A stretch of 64,000 nucleotides of DNA, taken from the NCBI GenBank assembly GCA_902780135.1, contig CACZEK010000005.1, forward strand, positions 62,001 to 126,000, read 5' to 3'. The notes beneath the pieces are model-generated. The model saw only the letters and a list, made by a program, of their open reading frames with translations, ran no database searches and was not told the DNA's origin. Shown piece after piece: positions 58,384 to 64,000 of the stretch. Every line of letters starts with the position of its first letter. Position 1 is the first letter of the stretch. Source of the DNA: an uncultured bacterium. GTDB taxonomy: Bacteria > Verrucomicrobiota > Lentisphaeria > Victivallales > UBA1829. Both the position numbers and the translations under genes were made by a program.

Positions 58384-58635
58384 TCACTCCGCCAGTTTGT
58401 GCTTCCACTTCTCCCGGAACGCGTCGCTCAGGTCCTGATACCGGAAGATGTTCTTCCAGTTCACCCGGTCGGCGAACTTTTCGATGAAGGGTTCGCTGAG
58501 CGTCTGGTATTGCGACACCAGGTCCCAGTCCATCGCGTCCTTGTGGTATTCGATGTATTCCTCGCAGTGGATGTGGTATTTGGAGTCGATATACCAGAAG
58601 TCGGTCGGTTCGACCGCCGCATCGTTCTCGTTCAT
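58384..58635 (-). CDS. Small protein with two 23-residue aromatic repeats
   Basis: This 83-residue protein is acidic at its N-terminus. Residues 36-58 (DWDLVSQYQTLSEPFIEKF...) and 59-81 (NWKNIFRYQDLSDAFREKW...) form a clear tandem repeat with W, YQ, LS and F conserved. I recall similar W-YQ-LSE-F repeats in some phage and giant-virus proteins, but not a function. It is supported as a real gene by AAGGAG 8 bases before its ATG and by the best promoter match of the window. It is transcribed divergently from the AIDA-type gene. Confidence 0.8.
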   Translation of the reverse strand: MNENDAAVEPTDFWYIDSKYHIHCEEYIEYHKDAMDWDLVSQYQTLSEPFIEKFADRVNWKNIFRYQDLSDAFREKWKHKLAE

Positions 58636-58667
58636 TCCGCATGCTCCTTTCGCCGGTTTTTTGCAAT

Positions 58668-58696
58668 ACTATACACGACAAAGGCCGCGCTGTCAA
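58668..58696 (-). promoter_or_regulatory. Strong promoter of the 83-residue protein gene
   Basis: On the minus strand TTGACA (58696-58691, perfect), 17-bp spacer, TATAGT (58673-58668, one mismatch), about 33 bp before the ATG. Confidence 0.75.
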
Positions 58697-58772
58697 GCGG
58701 CTTCCGCCGCGCGGAACGGGAATCGGCGGAGAAAAGGGGCTTCCCAAAATAACAAAAAAAAGGAAACCGGAC

Positions 58773-58801
58773 TTGCAAACGGATGAAACGGATGCTATTG
58801 T
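58773..58801 (+). promoter_or_regulatory. Promoter of the AIDA-type repeat protein gene
   Basis: TTGCAA (58773-58778), 17-bp spacer, TATTGT (58796-58801). The leader of about 80 bases contains a GC-rich hairpin near 58832-58853. Confidence 0.5.
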
Positions 58802-58887
58802 ATGATTGACAAACACTGATAAAACAAAAAGAGCCGCGTCCGCACGGGCGGGGCTGCTTCGAATCCAACCGGAAAGGGCGTTCCATC

Positions 58888-61800
58888 ATGTACGAGGAGA
58901 TTATCGTATCCAAAGGCAAAACCAGCAGCGGACTGACGCTGTTGCGCGACTCGATGTTCATCCTGAACGGCGGCAAGGCGACGGAAACCACGGTCAGCAG
59001 CGGCGGAAGCATGTATGTTTCCAAGGGCGGCAAGGCAACGGAAACCACGGTCAGCAGCGGCGGAAGCATGGTCGTCTCCGGCGGCACGGTCAACAGCGCC
59101 ACGATCGCCTCCTCAGGATGCTTCGTCATGAGCGGCGGCACGATCAACAACCTCACACTCCAAAACGCCAGCGGCTGGACGTCCTCCGGCGGCGGCACGA
59201 TCAATAACCTCACGCTCAGTGGCGGCTTTATTTCTTTCTCCAGCGGCACGATCAACCGCGCCGAGGCAGATCATGGCAACCTTTATGTCTACTTTGGCGG
59301 CAAACTGAACAGCGCCACATTCAACGGCGGCACCCTGAGCATCAGCAGCAACTGCACGGCGAACAACATCAAGCTGGAAAACAGCGCCTACATAAACGTC
59401 TACCGCAGCGGGAAAGCCAGCAATGTCATGCTTGAGGGCGGAGCCGGCGCATACGTTGACGACGGCGCCGTCGTGACCAACCTCACGCTCACAGGCGGCG
59501 ATGCCGATCCCGAAGAAGGCCAGTATGCCGCCCGTCTGGTGAACTACGGTACGGTAAAGGGACTCAAGATCGGCTCCGGCACGAGCGTCGGCCTCAGTTC
59601 GGGCTGCACGGTTACGAAACTCACCTGGACGCCGGGCGACGGCGTAGTCAATATCGGGGACGTCTCACTCTCGTTCACCAGCAAGTATTCCGGCGTTTAC
59701 ATCGGTTCGGGCGGCACGCATGTTTCCCAAACGAAAGAGTTTCTTGGCTCGTCTTTCGCGAGAGGCGAATCCGCGTATGTCATGAAAGGCGGATACGCGA
59801 GCGGGAACGAACTCAAGGGGGGAAAGATGGAAGTCTGGAGCGGCGGCAAGGCCGAAAACATCTTCATCGGCAACAACGGTTACAACTCCAGTTGGGCGGA
59901 CGTCTCCAGCGGCGGCACAATGACCTCCGCACGGGTGTCGGGAGGCTTCCTGAATCTCGAAGGCGGCTTTGTGGGCGACACCGTCATCGGCAACGACGGT
60001 GAATTATACGTTTCGGGCGGTTCGGCATCCGGCATCAGTGTCGAGGCGGGCGGGATGCTTCTCCTCTACAGCTGCACGGCGACGGACGTCGATTGGACGC
60101 CTTTCGTCGGCTACCTCGGTATCGGCGATGACGCGCATGTCACGTTCAAGACCGCGATCACGGGCATCTACGCGGGCGACAGCGAGACCCTTCTTTTCCA
60201 CACGGATGAGACTCTGGAGAACTGGTCCGTAAACCAGGGCAGCAATACACTCTATGTGATGTCCGGCGGCGAGGCGGAGAATACCGCGGTCCTCGGCAGC
60301 GGGGGAATGTATGTCTTCGGCGGTTCGGCGTCCGCCACGACCATCGGCGGCGAGCACGGAGAGGGGTACGGAAATATGCTTCTCTACGATGATGCGTATG
60401 CGGTTGATACGGTTGTCCATTCCGGCGGACAGTACGTCTACAGCGGCGGCCTGGCGGTTTCCACGACTGTCGGTTCCATGGGCTACATGTACATCTTCAA
60501 CAGCGGCACGGCGGAGGACGTCATGATCTCCTCAGGCGCCAGCATGGCAGTCTGCAACGGCGGCAAGGCTGCCGGCGTCAAGATTCAGTCCCGCGCGTCC
60601 GTGTATCTGGAAGGCGGCACGGCGGCGGACGTCACCGCGGCAAGCGGCTATTACAGACAGGGCGGATCCGTCTTCGTCTCCAGCGGCGCGGTCGTCTCCG
60701 ACCTTCAGCTGGAATACGGCGCGGTCCTTTACGTCGAAAAAGGCGCGAAGGTCACGAATGTCTCGAGCAGCTACGGATCCCTTATCCGCGCGGAAAAGGG
60801 CGCGAGCGTGAAGAAGATCAAGGCGGTCAAGGCGGTGTCGCCGGACAGCGACCACGACGAAAAGAACGGCTGGGAGGACAAGAAGAATAAGACGATCAAC
60901 AGTTATATTCTGAACTCCGAAGCTTTCGTGATAGACGACAATTACTGGTCCTGTCTTCCGTTTGACGAGAAGCCCACGACGTACGACTCCTATTCAGCCT
61001 ACGTCGGCTATACCGACGAGGCCGACTTCCTGAAGGTCCGTCTGGAAGATGCGGCGAAACTGAGCTTCAGCGTCTCCGCCACGGACGAATCGAAGTTCAC
61101 GGTCTGGAAGTACGACGAAACGAAGAAAAAACTGGTCTCGCTTCAGGCAAGCACGCTCAAAAAGAGCGAATTCAGCGGCGCAAAATCGAAGTCGAAATCC
61201 TCGTCGGACACGTATTATTGGGCGGAGACGCCGGATCTCCTGCTGGGTGCGGGCGAGTATTTCCTCTCCATGGAATCCACGAACGCCGCGAAGGGCGGAA
61301 ACGCGTACTATGACGCGTATCTCGGCAACAGGGTGATCTTCGACCATGGCGACAACAGGGACGACGACGGAAATCTCCTCCGCGAAAAGCTCCATTCCGA
61401 TGATCCGGAGGTCCGCGCAGACTACGAGAAGTACGACGTCGGCACGCTGGACGGGTCAAACGAATACATCATGGACGACTGGGTCGGCTACGGCGACGAG
61501 ATCGACTTCCGGAGATTCTCGCTCGCCCAGAGCGCGAATCTTTCGTTCAACGTCAATTCCGGCGACGCCTCGAAGTTCACGGTCTGGAAGTACGACGAAA
61601 AGAAGAAAAAACTGGTCTCGGTCCAGACGACGAAGCTCAAGGAATACAAATACAAGGAAATGAAGATGTCGGCGAATTACCAGGCGACGACGAAGGAGCT
61701 CCTGCTCGGACCCGGCGAATACTTCTTCTCCATGGAGTCCACGAACGCCGCGAAGGGCGCGGACGCGTACTACAGCGTGTACCTCAATCCGGACAGCGAT

Positions 61801-61959
61801 TTCGCGACGTATGCCAAGGCGTCCGAGAAAAGCGCGCTCGACATGCCCGCCGGCTGCCTGAGCCCCGGCTTCGGCACGGATACGCTCTCCTGCGCCTCCG
61901 TCGCCGCGCCCGCGGAACAGGACGGCGGATCCGTGCGGCAGCTTCTCACGCTGGCGTGA
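58888..61959 (+). CDS. AIDA-type repeat protein with two C-terminal beta domains
   Basis: The 1023-residue protein starts directly with MYEEIIVSKGKTSSGLTLL and then has about 600 residues of degenerate 19-20 residue repeats of the SGGxAxxTxVxSGGxMxV kind, predicted to form a beta-solenoid as in AIDA-I-type adhesins. After a Lys-rich hinge (about 645) come two related domains (about 695-810 and 865-975), each with SKFTVWKYDE, then LLLG-GEYF-SMESTNAAKG; these look like PPC-type beta sandwiches. There is no visible signal peptide, no autotransporter barrel and no sorting tail. GGAAAGG precedes the ATG. A surface or secreted adhesin is the natural guess, but the export route is unknown. Confidence 0.82.
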   Translation: MYEEIIVSKGKTSSGLTLLRDSMFILNGGKATETTVSSGGSMYVSKGGKATETTVSSGGSMVVSGGTVNSATIASSGCFVMSGGTINNLTLQNASGWTSSGGGTINNLTLSGGFISFSSGTINRAEADHGNLYVYFGGKLNSATFNGGTLSISSNCTANNIKLENSAYINVYRSGKASNVMLEGGAGAYVDDGAVVTNLTLTGGDADPEEGQYAARLVNYGTVKGLKIGSGTSVGLSSGCTVTKLTWTPGDGVVNIGDVSLSFTSKYSGVYIGSGGTHVSQTKEFLGSSFARGESAYVMKGGYASGNELKGGKMEVWSGGKAENIFIGNNGYNSSWADVSSGGTMTSARVSGGFLNLEGGFVGDTVIGNDGELYVSGGSASGISVEAGGMLLLYSCTATDVDWTPFVGYLGIGDDAHVTFKTAITGIYAGDSETLLFHTDETLENWSVNQGSNTLYVMSGGEAENTAVLGSGGMYVFGGSASATTIGGEHGEGYGNMLLYDDAYAVDTVVHSGGQYVYSGGLAVSTTVGSMGYMYIFNSGTAEDVMISSGASMAVCNGGKAAGVKIQSRASVYLEGGTAADVTAASGYYRQGGSVFVSSGAVVSDLQLEYGAVLYVEKGAKVTNVSSSYGSLIRAEKGASVKKIKAVKAVSPDSDHDEKNGWEDKKNKTINSYILNSEAFVIDDNYWSCLPFDEKPTTYDSYSAYVGYTDEADFLKVRLEDAAKLSFSVSATDESKFTVWKYDETKKKLVSLQASTLKKSEFSGAKSKSKSSSDTYYWAETPDLLLGAGEYFLSMESTNAAKGGNAYYDAYLGNRVIFDHGDNRDDDGNLLREKLHSDDPEVRADYEKYDVGTLDGSNEYIMDDWVGYGDEIDFRRFSLAQSANLSFNVNSGDASKFTVWKYDEKKKKLVSVQTTKLKEYKYKEMKMSANYQATTKELLLGPGEYFFSMESTNAAKGADAYYSVYLNPDSDFATYAKASEKSALDMPAGCLSPGFGTDTLSCASVAAPAEQDGGSVRQLLTLA
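58971..59070 (+). repeat. 57-bp-period DNA repeat inside the AIDA-type gene
   Basis: Bases 58971-59013 and 59028-59070 are 43-bp copies with one mismatch, so one 19-residue unit was duplicated recently. A second near-identical pair occurs in the C-terminal domains (near 61089 and 61570). Confidence 0.85.
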
Positions 61960-61999
61960 TCCCCGGCCGGGATCCATAATAATCCTCAAAACAAAACGC

Positions 62000-62035
62000 G
62001 CCGCCCGGCGATACGATCGCATCGGGCGGCTTTTT
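62000..62035 (+). terminator. Rho-independent terminator of the AIDA-type gene
   Basis: GCCGCCCG (62000-62007) pairs with CGGGCGGC (62023-62030), with an inner GCGAT/ATCGC stem and a 2-base bulge, followed by TTTTT. Confidence 0.9.
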
Positions 62036-62101
62036 CCGTGCCGGGCCCGCGGACAGGTTCGCGCCGTCCCGGATCCGTCGCTCCGCCGGGTTTCGGGTCC
62101 G

Positions 62102-62902
62102 TCACTCGACCGGGCAGTCGAAATAGGTGTCCGGGTACGGCTCGTCGGCGAGCGTGAAGTGCCACCACTCCGTATCAACAGGCTTGAACCCGTGTTTCAG
62201 CATGACGGAACGGAGCAGCATGCGGTTGCGGAACTGCGCGGCGGTGATCCTGCGGCTGTCCGGCGTGCCGACGGGGAATTCGCCCGTGTATTCCATCGTT
62301 TCGGGGTCGCCGCCCCAGTCGGGATGGCTTTCCGGTCCGAACCAGTCAAACGTCCCGCCCATATCGACCTCCTTTTCCGTGTTCATGTCAAAGAGCGTCA
62401 GGTCCACAGTACTGCCGCGGCTGTGGCCGGATTTCGCGGCGATGTATCCCTGCGGAAAGAGCACGGTCTTGTCGAGGTCCGGGTAGAAATACGCCTTCAT
62501 CCTCGTGTCGTCCGTCCGTTTCGCCCATTCGACGAAGTGGTCGACGGCGCGCTGCGGGCGGTACGAATCGTAGATCTTCAGGCGGTAGCCCATCGGAAGC
62601 AGTTCGTCGCTCACCGCCTTCAACGCTTCGGCTGCCTCAATGGTGAGCATGGGCGTGGGGCGTTCATAGCCGCGGATGCGGTCCCCGATGAAGTTGTAGG
62701 TGGAGTAGTAGCGGACTTCCAAAATCGCGTCCGGGATGGCTTCCGCGACATGCACGAATCCCGGCGGGAGCGAATCCGCGCAGTCCGTCCGGCAGGCGGA
62801 AACGGCAAGCACGGCCGCCGCGGCCGCGAAAACGAGCAGGCATTTTTTCAGGGACGCAAGACGACTGCAAACGGGAAGCGGTCGGCGGGGAGGCTTTTTC
62901 AT
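62102..62902 (-). CDS. D-alanyl-D-alanine dipeptidase (VanX/DdpX-like) lipoprotein
   Basis: The 266-residue product has a lipoprotein-type signal (AAAAAVLAVSAC, Cys near residue 37) and an M15D peptidase domain. Visible motifs are VRYYSTYNFIGDRI, YDSYRPQRAVDHFVEWA, the zinc motif SGHSRGSTVDLTLFDM (His and Asp) and DTEWWHF (catalytic Glu and zinc His). It would hydrolyse D-Ala-D-Ala in the envelope; no vanH or vanA ligase is nearby, so peptidoglycan turnover is more likely than vancomycin resistance. The ATG at 62902 overlaps the GNAT stop and has AAAGG upstream; an ATG at 62932 is possible but lies within the GNAT gene. Confidence 0.92.
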   Translation of the reverse strand: MKKPPRRPLPVCSRLASLKKCLLVFAAAAAVLAVSACRTDCADSLPPGFVHVAEAIPDAILEVRYYSTYNFIGDRIRGYERPTPMLTIEAAEALKAVSDELLPMGYRLKIYDSYRPQRAVDHFVEWAKRTDDTRMKAYFYPDLDKTVLFPQGYIAAKSGHSRGSTVDLTLFDMNTEKEVDMGGTFDWFGPESHPDWGGDPETMEYTGEFPVGTPDSRRITAAQFRNRMLLRSVMLKHGFKPVDTEWWHFTLADEPYPDTYFDCPVE

Positions 62903-63513
62903 GTTCGGACCTTTCTTTGTTTTTCCGTCCATTCCTGTTTCAGGATGGCGTACTGCAGCGTGTTTTCGTAGACCGGATTCCCCCCGGTGTCCGTGACGAA
63001 CGACACGAACTCCAGGAACAGCCCTTCGCGGCGCATCCCGAGTTTCTCGCAGAGGTGTTGGCTACGCACGTTGTAGTCCTCCGTGTAGGCGAAGATCCGG
63101 CGGACGCCCTTCCGGCCGAAAAGATAGTCGAAAAAGGCGCGCGCCGCCTCGTATGCGTAGCCCCTGCCCCGGTACGCGGCGTTCAGCATCCAGCACGGGC
63201 TGAACGTGTCCGGCAAAGGCAAATCTTTCCCTTTTCCCGCCGCCGCCCGCGAACACAGCATCGGCGGTTCGTAGGGCGACGGTTCCGCGTCGATCTCCCC
63301 GATCACCTTGCCGGATTCCTTCAGCGTGATCGCGAAACAATATTCCGTATCGGCGCTTCGCTTCGCCATTTCCGCCCGCGCTTCGTCGAGCGTGTCAAGT
63401 TTCAGGCTGACGAAGCAGTTCGGCGCGGGCTCGCGCAGGTATTCCAGGACGTCCGAAGCATCGCTTTCGCGGAACGGGCGCAGGATCAGTCTTTCGGTCT
63501 CGATCGTGCTCAT
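62899..63513 (-). CDS. GNAT family N-acetyltransferase (RimJ/RimL-like)
   Basis: The 204-residue protein has the RimJ-like start TERLILRPFRESDASDVLEYL, acetyl-CoA-binding MLNAAYRGRGYAYEAARAFF, and the end segment VRRIFAYTEDYNVRSQHLCEKLGM followed by REGLF. It acetylates an unknown amine, perhaps a ribosomal protein or small molecule. Both ends overlap neighbours by 4 bp (TfoX-N gene upstream, VanX-like gene downstream). Confidence 0.9.
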   Translation of the reverse strand: MSTIETERLILRPFRESDASDVLEYLREPAPNCFVSLKLDTLDEARAEMAKRSADTEYCFAITLKESGKVIGEIDAEPSPYEPPMLCSRAAAGKGKDLPLPDTFSPCWMLNAAYRGRGYAYEAARAFFDYLFGRKGVRRIFAYTEDYNVRSQHLCEKLGMRREGLFLEFVSFVTDTGGNPVYENTLQYAILKQEWTEKQRKVRT

Positions 63514-63836
63514 TTCCTGTTCGCTTTCCTATGGCTCTCCGGTTCCGGCTCGTTTCCCATGGCGAGAAAGAGTTCGCGGAGGAATTCCCCGCTGTCCACG
63601 TCCTCGGCCAGGAGCATCGCCTTTGCGCCCGGATACGGCGGCTCGCGGGGCGCGTCCGGCATGAGCGCCAGCGCGGCGGGCGTCGGCTTGACGAGCAGCC
63701 GGTCGTCGTAGATGCCCCCGACGAGCCGTCCGCGGACATACAGGAGGTATTCGCCCATCATCGCGCGGTACGACACCCCGTCCAGCCCGGAAAGCTGGTC
63801 CAGGACAAATGTCAGGTATTCTTTACCGGATGACAT
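63510..63836 (-). CDS. TfoX N-terminal domain protein
   Basis: The 108-residue protein consists of one TfoX_N domain: YLTFVLDQLSGLDGVSYRAM, MGEYLLYVRGRLVGGIYDDR, LLVKPT and LAEDVDSGEFLRELF. Stand-alone TfoX_N proteins are common; the competence role of full TfoX/Sxy should not be assumed. The ATG at 63836 lies inside the end of the upstream esterase gene; a GTG at 63866 would lengthen the protein by ten basic residues. Confidence 0.85.
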   Translation of the reverse strand: MSSGKEYLTFVLDQLSGLDGVSYRAMMGEYLLYVRGRLVGGIYDDRLLVKPTPAALALMPDAPREPPYPGAKAMLLAEDVDSGEFLRELFLAMGNEPEPESHRKANRK

Positions 63837-64000
63837 CGGCCCGGCCCGGTTCCGTCTCAAGTTCACGCAGATGCAGGCGCAGGATGCGGAGCAGTTCGCG
63901 CATGGCGGCGGGACTGCGGTGGATGCTGTGCCCGGAGTGGACGATCACCTCGCTTGCGGCATTGTCGAGATGGCTGCTGGAGTACGGCACCACGCCGTCG
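63823..64000 (-). CDS. Alpha/beta hydrolase (esterase/lipase), C-terminal fragment
   Basis: The gene runs off the right edge; only the last 58 codons and the TAA at 63825-63823 are visible. The translation DGVVPYSSSHLDNAASEVIV, then HSGHSIHRSPAAMRELLRIL, contains the acid (DGVVP) and catalytic His (GHSIH) regions of esterase/lipase-like alpha/beta hydrolases. It overlaps the TfoX-N start by 14 bp, so the four genes at the right end form one compact operon. Confidence 0.75.
   Translation of the reverse strand, partial: DGVVPYSSSHLDNAASEVIVHSGHSIHRSPAAMRELLRILRLHLRELETEPGRADVIR

Noticed and set aside
62102-62902. Vancomycin resistance gene
   Set aside because: VanX-like dipeptidase alone does not make resistance. 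No vanH, vanA-type ligase or VanRS regulator is nearby, and a lipoprotein signal points to envelope turnover.

Overview
The window is a GC-rich bacterial chromosome segment with tightly packed genes and no rRNA, tRNA, insertion sequence, integrase or CRISPR array that I could see. The gene content points to the PVC superphylum, most likely Lentisphaerota (Victivallales-like, possibly gut-associated). Evidence is a pilus-like cluster in the order of the Akkermansia muciniphila Amuc_1102-1098 genes, a TIGR04073-type exosortase-associated protein, a GH115 alpha-glucuronidase, and a giant AIDA-type repeat protein. The cell is Gram-negative: WaaG, secretins, a SurA-like chaperone, lipoproteins and a periplasmic amidase are present. 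The taxonomic call is inference.

Layout. 1-7.7 kb (+): a partial unknown gene, then a Gld-like ABC exporter (permease, ATPase, fused GldF-GldG protein), a DUF4340 protein and an N-acetylmuramoyl-L-alanine amidase. 7.7-8.2 kb: a hairpin-rich convergent spacer. 8.2-19.5 kb (-): the pilus-like operon, transcribed Amuc_1102-like, PilM/PilN fusion, Amuc_1100-like, Amuc_1099-like, secretin, second secretin. 19.5-24.6 kb (-): secG, then glmM-glmS-HAD phosphatase. 24.8-31.3 kb (-): efp-epmA-waaG-hrpA, overlapping genes. 31.4-40.6 kb (-): fhs; surA-like-hemW; and an ankyrin/secretin-domain protein-ribF-membrane HTH protein-glycerol-1-phosphate dehydrogenase operon. 40.8-42.3 kb: pyrH followed by an alternating 19-bp repeat array, a duplicated palindrome and a relic of a GH115 gene end. 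42.3-48.6 kb (-): queF-argJ-argB-serine hydrolase-GH115. 48.8-58.3 kb (+): TIGR04073 protein, priA, a thioredoxin-fold protein without cysteines, histidine phosphatase, a double solute-binding lipoprotein and larB-larC-larE. 58.4-64 kb: a small repeat protein divergent from the AIDA-type giant protein, then VanX-like dipeptidase, GNAT acetyltransferase, TfoX-N protein and the end of an esterase (-).

How the parts connect. The envelope theme dominates: precursor supply (GlmM, GlmS), LPS core (WaaG), wall remodelling (amidase, VanX-like), export (SecG, Gld-like ABC, secretins) and periplasmic folding (SurA-like). One small domain occurs three times, once in each tandem secretin and once at the C-terminus of an ankyrin-repeat protein 26 kb away, which suggests an additional partner of the secretin system. 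Promoters that can be read by eye are of the sigma-70 type, often TTGATT or TTGCAA/T with a 16-17 bp spacer and TATATT or TATAGT.

Limits: all family assignments come from reading the translated sequences and remembered family signatures, with no database search; promoter, terminator and start-site calls are visual.
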